Source of the DNA: Rhizophagus clarus
Lineage: Eukaryota; Glomeromycota; Glomeromycetes; Glomerales; Glomeraceae
NCBI GenBank assembly: GCA_015698045.1
Contig: BLAL01000044.1
Coordinates: 1,022,501-1,086,500 of the forward strand
DNA length: 64,000 bases
Direction: 5' to 3'
Positions 33,761 through 46,200 of the stretch are shown piece by piece. A model generated the notes under the pieces. That model was not told the DNA's origin. It saw only the letters and a program-made list of their open reading frames with translations, and searched no databases. A program made the translations under genes and the position numbers. How positions within the stretch are numbered: position 1 is the first letter of the stretch; each line of letters begins with the position of its first letter.

Positions 33761-34427
33761 AATAATCAAGCCAAAATCATCTTAATATTAATCAAATAAC
33801 GATTCTAAAAAAACACGAATTGGTAAATTCACTTCGATTAGTTCAATAGTTCTTGTCAAAACTGTCAATTAGTTATTTGGTAAATATTGCACAATTGTAA
33901 TATAATGATCTAATAATTGCTTAATATTACATATCTTGGCAAGTAAAAACTGTTCTTTATTGAAAAAAAGAAATAGACGGACTTTTGTATATTCTTTGGT
34001 TTTCAATTGGAAAATTTTCTTTTTTCACTTACTTATTCAAACAAAATATATACCGGCAGTTTCGTTGTTATAGTTAGATATACTTTTTAAAATTGAGGAC
34101 ACTCTAATATGTACTTTCATTGTTAAATTAAAAAAGCCTCCCTGATACGACACCTAAGTTCTTCCTGAGTTTCGTATTCTTGTTTGTTTTAACTTTGAAA
34201 AATCTCGCCTACATCATTCTTCTTTCGTTCCTACTCTCATGACTCAAAACTCACACTAAAGACTTTTTAAAGCAATATATTTTTACGGACAGGCAAAATC
34301 GCGACTTGGTTTTAGACGTTACTTTGAAAAAAAAAACGCGTAATTTTAAAGTGATCATCATGTGACTTTAATTACACAGATTTATGAAAACCGCAATAAT
34401 TATGTGCATATACACTAAAAATATTCT
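33761..34427. other. 3' flank of the SNF2 gene, nothing recognised
   Basis: No gene or clear repeat. The stretch contains a short G+C-richer patch at 34130-34260 without an open frame of note. Confidence 0.45.
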
Positions 34428-36509
34428 TTAACTACTGCCTAATAAAATTTGCAGGGCTTCATCAACAATATTCAGATTCTCAGATCGCTGCTCATCAAAA
34501 GCTTGGAATATCAAGCCACGTTTTTTCTTTTGAAGTTCAAACACGCGATCTTTAATTGTATTCTCAATAAAAAATCTAAAGACAGAAACTGGCCGAGTTT
34601 GACCAATTCTATAAATTCGATCTATAGCTTGATCCTCAATACTTGGATTCCACCAAGGATCCATAAGAAAACATTGATTAGCAACAGTAAGATTCAATCC
34701 CAAAGATCCACATTTTAAACTAATTAGAAGAACCTTTATTTCTGGATCATTGTTGAAATTATTTACAGTTTCTTCTCGCTGATTACGTGACATTTTGCCA
34801 TCAAATCGAACAAATTTGACATTTGCATCTTTAAATGCAATTTCAATCAAATCAAGAAAAGATGTCCATTGGCTGAAGACTACTGATTTATCGTTATTTT
34901 GATTTAAAAATTTCAATAAAGCTTCAATTTTGGAACTTATTTTAAAATCATCTAAATTTCTAATTTCTTCTTCTATTTGAATTGTTGTTAATTTAATTAA
35001 TTGATTCATATTAACTGAATTTTGGCATATCAGACAAGAAAATGGTTCATCTCCAAAACTAACTTTGATGCAATCTTTGTCAAATATATGTTTACAAGGA
35101 GTAATTGTAGGAGTTGTTAATGGTTTAGAGCACATATAGCAACTTTTATTATTACTAACAGATATTTTCAGGGCAGCCAATCTTTCATCATTCATATTGC
35201 TATCAGCATCATTTATTTGTCTCTTACAAAGCTCTGTGTGATTGCAAATCTGTCGTAATCTCAGGAGCATTTCCAGAAACGTTACATAATTATATTTTAA
35301 ATAGCCATTTCTTGATTCTTTCCAACTTCTAAATTGTTCTTTTATATTACTTTCCATTTTATCATAAATCTTTTTCTCATCCGTCTTAAACTTAATTTTA
35401 TGAGTATAGAAATTAATAGGAGGAAGACATACTATAGGACGTCCATTGAATTTCATATCCTTTGTTCTACGAAGACAAACGGCTTTTATTAAGCTTCTAA
35501 GATTGTTACCATCTTTAAACTTTATTGTTTTGTTGTTAAATATGCTATTCCATATTTCTAGACTATCAAAAGAAGTGAATTTTAAGAATTTAATTAAAGA
35601 ATATATATCATTTAATTCATTCATAATTGGGGTTCCTGTAAGAATCCATCTTCTCTCAGCATCCAAATTACATACGGCAATACTTTGTTTTGTTGATTGT
35701 GTACAAATAATATGTCCTTCATCTAAGATAACTTGAAGCCATTTAATGGCAAATAATCCACTCCTTTCTTCTATATTTGATTGTGCAAGAATAACATATG
35801 TAGTAATTATTATATCGTAAGTTTTAAGAAATTCTGGATCATTAATTCAATCAACACCATGAAAAACATAATAAGAAAGAGACCCTTTCTTAACATGCAT
35901 ATTGATTTGGTCAATCCAATTTTCAAGCACACTTAAAGGAGCAACAATCAGAGTAGTTTTAGAATATGTGGAATCTAAATTGATTGCAGGTTTGGAAGCT
36001 ATCAAAGCAATTATTTGTATCGTCTTACCAAGACCCATATCATCAGCGAGTATTCCACCTCTGGTAAGATTAGGGCGTGTTATTGTTGCAAACCTTGCTA
36101 ATGTATTAAAGTAGAGTATTTTTTTCGTTTGATTCTCCTTTTGAATCCAGAATTGAACTTCCTCATCAATAGTTGGCTCTTTAGGGTGTTTATTTGATAA
36201 CATCCAACCAAGGCCTTGCTTCTGATACGGAAGTAATTTCGTAATTAATGTTTCTGGTTGTGGTGCTTCTAGGAGATTTACTAGAAATTCAGTTTCTGAT
36301 TGTGGTACCGAATTCACTTTTTTTGCAATTTCAAAGTCTTTAGGAATAACTTGTAATTTTGGTAGTCCAACAACTGAACTGCTTTTGTTATTTTTATAAA
36401 ATTTTTTAAGAGTATTTGATGTGTTATTATTAGAATTATTATTATTTTCATTGTTAACTCTTTTAATTCTAAATTTTGGTAGTCCTGTATTATTATTATC
36501 GGTAGACAT
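34428..36509 (-). pseudogene. Rad5/HLTF-type SNF2 helicase with RING, broken by one in-frame TGA
   Basis: One frame of 694 codons runs through with a single stop (TGA at 35847-35849 on the minus strand, codon 221). Before it come a poly-Asn linker, the Q-like LLPYQKQGLGWML and Walker A ADDMGLGKT (about 155-163), then LIVAPLSVLENW. After it come DIIITTY, the DEGH box in VILDEGHII, and RRWILTGTPIMNEL. A C3HC4 RING follows (CYMCSKP..TPCKHIFDKDC..CLIC). The helicase C lobe has VVFSQWTSFLDLIE, RFDGKMSR, SLKCGSLGLNLTVANQCFLM, DPWWNPSIEDQAIDRIYRIG and QTRPV. A RING between the lobes is the Rad5/HLTF/Rad16 layout (DNA damage tolerance, ubiquitin ligase). No HIRAN domain is seen. At the stop, relatives have Arg, so CGA to TGA is the simplest cause. 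It could also be a population polymorphism or sequencing error. Confidence 0.85.
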
Positions 36510-37701
36510 TTGAGATTTTATTTGAATGATTTATTATTTGAGAATATTCATAAAAAAAAATTATTTCTCATTAGTATATTAAATGGAAAAGAAACAAAAG
36601 ATTTCAAATTATTAATAAAAAATATTCTTACGTGAGTATACTGTGGTAAAAAGTGTGGAAAAAATGTACTTACGTGCGTATATAAAAAAAATCTAATCTC
36701 GAATAAAAAAAAGTGTCATATTTAGATTACCCCGTATAAATAATTTTGAATTGTGTGATGCGTGATTCATCTGCGGCACCTGTGTGGTGACTGACTCGCA
36801 ATAAATGGATTACTTTATTGTAGATCAATATTTTATCATTATGCAGCGTAGCATAGTAAAAAAAGAAAATCTTTTATTATATGCAATGCGAAAATATCAA
36901 TGTTCGGTACAGATTGAAATGGTTATTTTTATAAATCCCATGAGATCGACTTATATAACGTCATTATATATAGCACGCTTTTTAAATTTGATTAAGATTA
37001 AATAATGTTTAAAATAAAGTTCTTATAAATATTTTAAGTGTTTATAATATAATACTTTATAGATCTTATATTTATTATTAAAAGTTCTGCATACATTTTG
37101 AGTTTTAATAGTTTATTTATTTCTCTATTTACTTACGATCGAATCGTACGTATTTAAAAATCTATTTAATACAAAAGTTGCAATCAAATTAATATATAGT
37201 CTCTTAAGAGGAATGAGGTAGTAAATATGAATTATTTATATATTTTTTTGATGAAAATTTAATAAATTTTTTGATTTATTATTATTGTATTATTATTTTA
37301 TAGAACTAAAAGATGCCGACTAAGAAAATAAAAAAAAAATAACACGTTCTGGATTAATTATAATAATGAAAAAGATATTTATCTCTTTAGACTGCTTTTT
37401 CCTTTCCTTTACTGTTACCAGCTTTATTCCCTCTTCCTCTTCCTCTTCCCCTTCCTCTTCCTCTTCCTTTTCCTCTTCCCCGTCCCCTTCCCCTTCCACT
37501 TCCCCATCCTCTGCTTTCCCTTCCCTTTCCACTTCCCTGTTCTTCATTTCCACTATTATTACTACTATTGCCACCGTCATTATCAGTAACTTCCTTCTCC
37601 TCCTGCTGTTGCTTTTAAATACCTTTATACTCCTGCTGGGTATAATAGATTCCTTTTTTGATTATTATAAACCATCATTCTGCACTTTTCCTACTCGGTA
37701 A
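36510..37701. other. Intergenic with a pyrimidine-rich simple-sequence block
   Basis: A+T-rich spacer. At about 37390-37530 the plus strand is a CTTCCT/CTTCCC-type run of about 140 bp (Glu-rich if read on the minus strand). It could be an acidic tail of the neighbouring minus-strand gene on an alternative exon, but no splice signals were found to link them. Confidence 0.4.
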
Positions 37702-39223
37702 TCATTCAAATAAATTGGGTGTGAGACCGGTTACAAGATCGAATATTACAAAACTTTTATTGCATATATTCCACAACTTGTTTATTCTCTCAGCTGAAGT
37801 TCTGTAGCTTCTCCATTGTCTTTGCGTCAGTTTTTCTTCAGCTTTCTTAAGAAAGTTTTCTAATATATCTTTAGCTTTTGAAGCATTCGTTTCGCCAAAT
37901 GATTTTGGCTCAAAAGCGACTGCTTCTAATGTTTTCTTATATAACTCGTAAAAATACGAGTATCTTCTAACGTTTCTTCTTCTTGATAATTCAGAAGTTT
38001 CATCTTCTGATTTTATTTCATCCAATATTGTAAGCATATCCTCTATTAATAAAGACATATTACCATCGTCTACTTTATCCAGAAAATTAATTCTTGAATT
38101 ATGATCGTCATCAATGTTTTTAGTTAGGGAAATAGCTCCTTTTATTTTGGAGCCATCAAACTCCATTCCCTTTTCCAAATAATTATCATAATATTCCTGT
38201 AGATTCTGTATATATTTTTTGTTATCGTAATTAGGTTGCATCATCGGGGGGTTTATTGGCAGACGATCTTGGACTGTTCTTAAATGATATATTAGCCATA
38301 CAACGGCTAATATATCTTCCTTAAGATTTTCATCATTAGCTGCCTTTTCTTTATATAAAAGATTGATCCCTATTGTTGTATTATTATTGCTATTGTCTTC
38401 AGCAGGTAATCGCTGAAGTATATAGGGTTATCTAGAAACCTGCTCTCTTCCGTTTCTATAAAACGTTGCTCAGGCATGTAAAATATCGGTTTTACATCTA
38501 GTGAACCTGATGGAAAGTACTGCAGTCAATTTTTGTTCATCTATATTCAAAATTATTTTTTTACAATTGCTGCTACTTATGCTCCTTAGAGCAACCAACC
38601 CGTCTTTCAAAGTATTTGTGGGAATATTTTCTAGAAATTGCTGGACTTCGTAATGATCTTCCGAAAGATTTCGATTGTGTCTTGAATAAAAATAAATTTG
38701 TAATGCGATAATTAATAACAGATTCTCATAAAAAAAGTCAGATTTTTTACATAATGTATGATTCTATAGCTACTAGAATAGTATATGTATATAATAATAT
38801 ATATATTTTACCTTTTTCTTTCAAGTTTCCTATTGAGATTAATTTGACTTTTTTTGCTTCTTTACTTTCAATAGGCTTTTCGTCCTTCCTTTTTCTCGAC
38901 GAACCTGCCATCACAATTTGTTTGTCTGACGAACCTGCTGTCACAATTTGTTCATCTGATGAATCTACCGTCACAATTTGTTCATCTGACGGACCTGCCA
39001 TCACAATTTGTTCATCTGACGGACCTGCCGTCGCAATTTGTTCTAAGGACGAAGAATTTTCTAATGGAATTATATATGGGGAATATTTATGTTTGGTCCT
39101 TTTCCGAGAGATCTTGGAACTAAACCTTTGGTCCAATTCAGAAGGTGAATCACTTTCTGAGTTGGTCTCATTTACTGAATTGGATTTATCTTCAGAATGA
39201 AATGATGGCGAAGGTTGGGACAT
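37702..39223 (-). pseudogene. Hypothetical multi-exon gene with SDEQIV repeats and apparent frame breaks
   Basis: Exon 1 begins at an ATG at 39223 (MSQPSPSFHSEDKSNS) and is Ser/Glu-rich. It has five 10-residue repeats of the (G/S)(P/S)SDEQIV(T/M)(A/V) type, encoded by a 30-bp minisatellite at about 38896-39045, then a basic patch (SSRKRKDE). It ends near 38812 at AAG|GTAAAA. Downstream minus-strand coding continues in changing frames: HNRNLSEDHYEVQQFLENIP (about 38670), then FIETEESRFLDNP (about 38440), then LQRLPAEDN running into a 180-codon block ending TGA at 37702-37704 (LTQRQWRSYRTSAERINKLW). At least two frame changes are not explained by normal introns, so the gene is either eroded or holds sequence errors. 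Family not recognised. Confidence 0.5.
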
Positions 39224-39814
39224 TTTAAAAATTTACGAAACCAGTCAAATTTTTTGATTGTTTATTATGATGAATTTTCTGATTTTTTTGAAAAGGAATT
39301 TTATCTCTTTTTATATATATATTTTTTTAATTGTACTATATGATAAACACCATTCGATTAAATAATATGTGCTTTCATCGAGGAATTAGTCAAAATTATG
39401 TAATCTTAGTGCTATAATTATGCGAGTAATTAAAATAATGATGTTTTTTAAGTGACGTGAAAGGCCGACACATTATAATTGAAGATCTGCAATCAATTAT
39501 AAATATTACGCATGTAATTAGATATTTTTAAATGACATTACGCAGGCACAGCACATAATTAATTATTTGACACACTTTAAAATTTTTAAGACTAAGACGC
39601 CTCTAGAATCACAAATATAACAATGGGAAATTCATTATAAAGTTGGAATGATTCTGATGTAGTAATAATATAAATATCAAAATTGTAATTGGTTAATTCA
39701 GTTTACACAAAAAAATTTAAATTTTTCTTGCCAAATAAAAATCAAAAAAATAATAATACATATATCATTCTAACCAGAACAATTGTTATTCACTACGAAG
39801 TTTATTGGATAGGA
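39224..39814. other. Spacer, no gene
   Basis: A+T-rich spacer between the SDEQIV gene start and the 90-bp minisatellite. No supportable feature. Confidence 0.45.
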
Positions 39815-40605
39815 ATCACGAGAAATTTTTTAAAGAATGGCATTCGAATGCCTTTCTTATGATAATTAATTAATAAAAAAAAAAGTCACAGTCACAAAGT
39901 TCAAATCACGAGAAATTTTTTTAAAGGATGGCATTTAAATGCCTTTCTTATAATAATTAATTAATAAAAAAAAAGTCACAGTCACAAAGTTCAAATCACA
40001 AGAAATTTTTTTAAAGGATGGCATTCGAATGCCTTTCTTATAATAATTAATTAATAAAAAAAAAAGTCATAGTCACAAAGTTCAAATCACGAGAAATTTT
40101 TTTAAAGGATGGCATTCGAATGCCGTTCTTATGATAATTAATTAATAAAAAAAAAGTCACAGTTACAAAGTTCAAATCACGAGAAATTTTTTTAAAGGAT
40201 GGCATTCGAATGCCTTTCTTATGATAATTAATTAATAAAAAAAAAGTCACGGTCACAAAGTTCAAATCACGAGAAATTTTTTTAAAGGATGGCATTCGAA
40301 TGCCTTTCTTATGATAATTAATTAATAAAAAAAAAAGTCACAGTCACAAAGTTCAAATCACGAGAAATTTTTTTAAAGGATGGCATTCGAATGCTGTTCT
40401 TATGATAATTAATTAATAAAAAAAAAAGTCACAGTCACAAAGTTCAAATCACGAGAAATTTTTTTAAAGGATGGCATTCGAATGCCGTTCTTATGATAAT
40501 TAATTAATAAAAAAAAGTCACAGTCACAAAGTTCAAATCACGAGAAATTTTTTTAAAGGATGGCATTCAAATGCTGTTCTAATGATAATTAATTAATAAA
40601 AAAAT
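39815..40605. repeat. Nine-copy 89-91 bp minisatellite with a perfect 14-bp palindrome
   Basis: The word (G)GATGGCATTC recurs at about 39835, 39926, 40016, 40107, 40197, 40287, 40378, 40469 and 40558. Each unit carries TTCAAATCACGAGAAATTTT, the palindrome GGCATTCGAATGCC (or a one-base variant), GATAATTAATTAAT and AAAAGTCACAGTCAC. The array is bracketed by near-identical TTTATTGGATA words (39801 and 40619). A 90-bp unit equals 30 codons, so a minus-strand frame stays open over about three copies. This looks like a by-product rather than a gene. Confidence 0.9.
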
Positions 40606-40800
40606 CACGGTTTGCGAAATTTATTGGATAAGATTAAAATAATTTTACCCTTGTATTAAACTAATTTTGACAATAGATTTCCAAAATTATTGAACCTCCA
40701 TAATAAATTAAAAATTGCATCTATTTTTTCGATAAAAAAAAAAAATATTTTTTCTTTATTTAATATTCTAGGAAAACGGCCTGACGTAGAGAAAAAAAAA

Positions 40801-41135
40801 TGACAAAAGAAGAAATTTCAACAAAAAGAAATCAAAATTTCTGGTCTCCAGATAATGTACCAAGAATTTCAAAAGCTGTTGAGACAGCTGGAGAACAAAT
40901 AATTGCCAAATTAAACAACAAAACTGAGCGGGAGAACGCATATCTATTAAAGTGGATCGATATTTTTTCAGAGCAAATTTCAAGCCAGGAAGAAGAGATA
41001 CATAAACTTAAATTAAAGTTTTATTTATATTTAGCACAATTATCGTCGTCTACATCGCGGCCATCACTCTTATCATCGTCATCTTTTAAAAGTATGGATG
41101 AGCACTTTAACACAATCAAGTCAGTAATTTTTTAG
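40801..41135 (+). CDS. Small hypothetical protein
   Basis: A 111-codon ORF from ATG to TAG with non-low-complexity composition: NFWSPDNVPRISKAVETAGE, then NKTERENAYLLKWIDIFSEQ, then a Glu/Lys-rich predicted helix and a Ser-rich tail (STSRPSLLSSSSFKS). I do not recognise it. There is no signal peptide or membrane segment. It could be the first exon of a longer gene or a relic. The following 190 bp before the inverted-repeat element hold nothing. Confidence 0.4.
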
Positions 41136-41323
41136 ATATTAATAATTTTTTAATAAATTTCATTTTATAATTAATGAATAATTTCATTTTTAAGTAAAAG
41201 GTTTACTTTTTTGAAAACCATTTATAAATTTAATAAATAATATTTTACATTTATCTTGTACATATCATGTTTAAATATATTTTCTTACTAATAAATAATA
41301 ATAAAAAAAAGTATTTATAAAGG

Positions 41324-42199
41324 TAAGGATGGTGCCGCAAATAAGCAATTGCGGAATAATTGCGATTTACGGTATTGCGGAACATTGCGGATTTTTAAAC
41401 CTAAATATCCGCAATTCCGCAATCCGCAATTGTCCGCAATTCTGCAAATATTCCGCAATTCCGCAAAGTACCGCAATTCAATTGCGGAATAATTGCGGAA
41501 TTGCGGCACATTTGCGGAATTGCGATACATTTGCGGAATTGCAATTTCGCTAAAGCAATCCAAAAAAACGTTGCGAAACGTTTTTTTTAATTAAAATATA
41601 CTTTAAAAAAACGTTTCGCAACATTTTTTCTTTAAATTAATTAAAAAAACGTTGCGAAACGTTTTTTTTAATTAAATATACTTTGAAAAAATGTTTCACA
41701 ACGTTTTTTCTTTAAATTAATTAAAAAACGTTGCGAAACGTTTTTTTTTAATTAAATATACTTTGAAAAAACGTTTCGCAACGTTTTTTCTTTAAATTAA
41801 TTAAAAAAACGTTGCGAAACGCTTTTTTTTAATTAAATATACTTTGAAAAAACGTTTCGCAATGTTTTTTCTTTAAATTAATTAAAAAAACGTTGCGAAA
41901 CGCTTTTTATTAATTAAAATACTTTGAAAAAACGTTTTGCAACGTTTTTTCTTTAAATTAATTAAAAAAACGTTGCGAAACGTTTTTTATTAATTAAAAT
42001 ACTTTGAAAAAACGTTTCGCAACGTTTTTTCGTTAAATTAATTAAAAAAACGTTGCGTAAACGTTTTTTTTATTAAATCGGTTTGGTAAACTGCCAAAAC
42101 CGATCAGGTGAATTGCGGAATTGCGGTTCACTAACCGCAATTCAACTCCAAAATCCGCAATATTGCGGATTTGATAAATCAATTGCGGCACCATCCTTA
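41324..42199. mobile_element. hAT-like non-autonomous element with palindromic interior array
   Basis: Perfect 8-bp target duplications TATAAAGG (41316-41323 and 42200-42207) flank matching ends TAAGGATGGTGCCGCAA. Both subterminal zones are crowded with TTGCGGAAT / ATTCCGCAA words. The interior (about 41566-42060) is a tandem array of about five units of roughly 92 bp. Each unit pairs ACGTTGCGAAACGT with ACGTTTCGCAACGT, separated by TTAATTAAATATACTTTGAA and TTTAAATTAATT. There is no ORF of substance; frames inside are translations of the repeat. Confidence 0.85.
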
Positions 42200-42207
42200 T
42201 ATAAAGG

Positions 42208-42899
42208 TTTAACTGGGAAATTTTCGCCTGCCTGATAGGATATGGGGAAATTTTCACCTGATAAACTCTACGAGAATAATTGCTATAAGGTAGCATAGTA
42301 ATCGAACCTGAAACCTGGTGTTATGCTAACTACTCTATCACATGCAATTACTAGTAAAGAGAAATTTTATTGATTTCATTTAATTATAAAAATTTACATG
42401 ATTTTCGATTTTCATTAGCAGAATAATGATTAGCAGGGGACTTTCCCCTGTAGTTACATATATATCCATCCTCTGCGAATTGTTGCACTAAATCATTTCT
42501 TACCAATTTCACAAACGAAAAAAAGGATCGTTTAATATGATACGCTAATGTTAAAGACTAATTAATATAAATTAAATTATTTATGTTATAGCGATATTTA
42601 ATTTAGAGGACTGGATATTCACGTATTCAGTTAATATTGTAATCTGTACAGATTCGGATATTTCAGTTAATGTTATCTGAACCCTGTTATCAACAATGAT
42701 GACATAATCAAGTTGATTGCTCCGCTTTTTAATCAAAATAGAATCTATTTTGAATATGAAGATATGATATGACCAAATGACCATGATCCACTATCATCAC
42801 TTATTCTTGTTATATACAGTGAGGAGAGCTTGACACTGATTTAAAAATACATAGCAATTTTATTGTTTATTGTATTTTCATTTTTATGTTTTCTATCGC
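42208..42899. other. Spacer before the satellite
   Basis: Holds a tRNA-like scrap on the minus strand near 42290-42345 (AGAGTAGTTAGCAT and a GGTTCGATTAC B-box-like word) that is about 11 nt too short between the two boxes to be a tRNA. A diverged copy of the adjacent satellite is recognisable around 42700-42780. Confidence 0.4.
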
Positions 42900-43232
42900 A
42901 TAATAAACTAATATAAATAAAATAAAAATGTAGTTAATTCAATCAATGTCAAACAAAAATTGATGGAATCTTGGTCCCTGAATATTTTCCACATATATCC
43001 TACAGTCATTTGTTTAGATTACAAAATTAGCTTCTTTAATATGCAATATGAAATTAAGTTTGATCTCTCCGTTTTTATAAATCAAAAATAGGAATTTTTG
43101 AACATGAAGACACGATATAATTAGATAACTGTATAACTGCACATAATATAGTTGATTCAATATTGAAATCTTGGACCCTGAATATTTTTCGCATATATTC
43201 TATTAGATTACGAAATTAACTTCTGTAATAAT
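42900..43232. repeat. Left part of about 192-bp satellite array
   Basis: Contains one full unit, marked by TTTGATCTCTCCGTTTTT at 43059, and part of another, ending exactly at the hAT insertion. The unit landmarks are GGAATTTTTGAACATGAAGA, CTGCACATAATATAGTTGAT, CTTGGACCCTGAATATTTT and ACGAAATTAACTTCTGTAAT. Confidence 0.85.
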
Positions 43233-46200
43233 TAGAGATGGGCATATAACGGTTATATATGTTATATAACGGTTATATAACATATATAACATTATATAAC
43301 AGTTATATAACATATATAACGTTATATTCATAAATTTGTTAATTTGACTATTTTAATCAGTAAATATAAAAGGTAAAGTAAAGATTAAACTATTACAATC
43401 AAAATTAACATTGTTAACTATACATTTAAATGGCGTTTATAATTAAAATTACTTAAAATTACAAATTGAAAAATTAAAAATTTATTATACTTTTTAAAAT
43501 TAAATAAACTCTATTTCAAAACACCTAGAAAATAAAACTTTTAATTAAAAAGATTTAAATAAATCAAATTTTATAAAAATTAAGCCAGTAATTAATTAGA
43601 AATTAATTGTTAAAGATGATAAATAATTGTTTTTTATATATAAATAATATTTTTTAAATACAGATATATGATTATTATCATATTTTTTATGTATTTTTAC
43701 TTTTTTTACATTATTTATATGTATTTTTATATGCTCTACAAGTTTATTTAAGGCACCAAAAAAGGTTATAAATCCAAAATTTGATTTTATCTATATAAAG
43801 AAAAAAAATCAAAAAAATTAATTTTTCTTAAAATTTACTTTTAAAACTTATTTTAATATTTTAAGTAAACTTGTAAAGTATATAAAAATACATACAATTT
43901 TTGATTTTAAAAGTTATATTATTGGTAAAATTTAATAATTAAAATTTATTATATAATTATAAATATAATATTTAATATAAAAATTTATTTATTAATAAAA
44001 TATTTAATAATACATAAAAAATATATAATATATAAAATTTTTAATAAAGTAAATAAATAAACTATAATCTTATATAATATAAAATTTAGATTATAAATAT
44101 TTAATGTTCAATATTACTTTCTTCAGATTCTTCAATTACTATAATTTCATCTAAATTTTCTAATTCTTCTTCATTTATATTATCATCATTTAATTTTTGA
44201 CCATTAGCTAAACGAAGATTAGAATATATAGATACTAATTTAAAAGTTCTTTCATTTGTTAATCTATTTCTTTTTATTGAATAAAACCAAAATTTGACCA
44301 ATTTCTTTCTGAAGCAGCATTTGATGCTGGAATTGACATTAATTTTACTGCAAACTTACTAAGAACTGGTACTTCTTGTTGAAATCCATTCCACCAATCA
44401 ATTGGATTACTTATTGCTTCTAATTTCCAAAATATTGAAGAATTAAATGGTCCTGTTTTATTATTATACCATAATAATTCTTTTACTAATTGACCACTTA
44501 AATCCTGATTTACAAATTTTGATGTTTCTTCTGCAATCATTGAAAAAGGATATTCATCTGTTAAATCTTGACCATGATATCTTGGATCTAAATAGTAAGC
44601 AATAACAATTGCTGGATGATACATTTTTTCCCAACGTAGTGTACATTTATCAAGAATAATATCTTTTAAAGAAGTATTAGTCAACTGTTTAATTTCATTT
44701 TTTAACTTTGTAAATCTATAATAAAAAAATATTACTTATTATTATATATATATTAAATTAAAAATAAAAAAATTTTAGTAAAATTACAAACCTATCATAA
44801 ACTAATGATAAATTAGGTTGATTACTTTCAAATTCTCGTATAATTTTTGTAAATGGTTCTAATAATTGACATATTTCTTCAATATTAACCCAAAATCCCT
44901 CAGTATCTATAAGTTTGGAATTAAGTGATGATGGTATTGATTTTCTAACACATTCTTCAAAAACAACATTCTATAATATAAATATATAATAAATAAATAA
45001 TTTTTAAACTTTTAAATTTTTCAAAAATAATATATAGATTTTACCTGTAATGCTTTTTTACTAGCAAGAAAAGATTGTAAACAAATGTAATGTGAACCCC
45101 ATCTTGTAATTACTGGCAAATTAAATTTAATTGTTTTTCCTATTTTTTCAATTTGCAATCGTTCTAAACAAGCATTTTCAATATAATGCCTTTTAAAAAA
45201 CTTAATAATTTCCTGTACTGGTGTAATAGTTTCTTTAATTAAAGCCAATTCAATAACAGATTTAATAAGAAGATTGATATTATATGCAAAACAACCTTAA
45301 AAAAAAATTAAAAAATTTTAGAAATAATTTTAAAAAATTAAATTAAATAAAAATTATTACCTAAAAATATTATATTTGGATAATCTTTTTGAAGAATACT
45401 ATGTGCTTTTTTCATATTACTTGCATTATCAGTAATTACAGCTGCAATTTTTGATATACCAATTTCTTTAATAACAATATCAAACTGCTCAGCAATATAT
45501 TCACCAGTATGTGAATTTTCTTTAGATTCTAATGCTTTCCAGAAAATTGGTTGTGGTGTAGTAATCATAAAATTAATTATAGGTTGTTGATGTATATTTG
45601 TCCAACCATCACTTGTAAGACAAATATAATTAGAATTTTTTATTTGTTTTTTCATATCAGCAGAAACTTGTTTATATTCTTTTTCAAGTAAAGTTGTTGA
45701 CAATGATTTTCGGGAAGGAGGATGATATTCTGGATTAATTTTATGTAATGCTTGAATAATAAAAGGATTTTCAATAGTTGCTAATGGAATTCCGCTAGCA
45801 TAAAATGCACATGCAATTGCAGTATCAATTTCTTCTTTTTCATTACTAACATTATCTTCAGTATTATTATCTGTATTATCATCATTAATATCAAAAGATT
45901 CTTGTTCTTTGTCTTTATTTTTATATTGATTTTTAACTTCAAGTGGTACATTTGGACAATTTTTATTTAAATGAATTTTCATTCTTTTAGGTTGTCCAGT
46001 CATTATAGTATCACAAAAATTACATGTTGCCAGCTTGATCTGTTTTTCTTTCAGCTGATTTTTTAAAATGATTCCAAATAGGGTCAAGAGTACGTGTCAT
46101 AATAAAAATTTTATAAAAAAATTAAAAAAAAAAAATAAATAAATTTTTTTTACAAACCGTGGGTAAAAAAAAATGCATATATATATATGGAAAATTTGTG

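Noticed and set aside
36805..37005. 66-codon plus-strand frame upstream of the SNF2 gene
   Set aside because: No recognisable content or splice context.
37366..37701. Plus-strand Ser/Pro-rich 111-codon frame
   Set aside because: It is a translation of a CTTCCT-type simple repeat and has no other content.
40047..40295. Minus-strand frame with 30-residue repeats
   Set aside because: It exists only because the minisatellite unit is 90 bp; 91-bp and 89-bp units break it, and there is no start context or splice partner.
39815..40605. Regular repeats considered as a possible CRISPR array
   Set aside because: Units are contiguous direct repeats without unique spacers and the genome is eukaryotic; this is a minisatellite.
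42285..42345. tRNA-like sequence on the minus strand with a GGTTCGATTAC B-box-like word
   Set aside because: The distance between the A-box-like and B-box-like words is about 11 nt too short and no acceptor or anticodon stem pairs. At most it is a tRNA-derived scrap.
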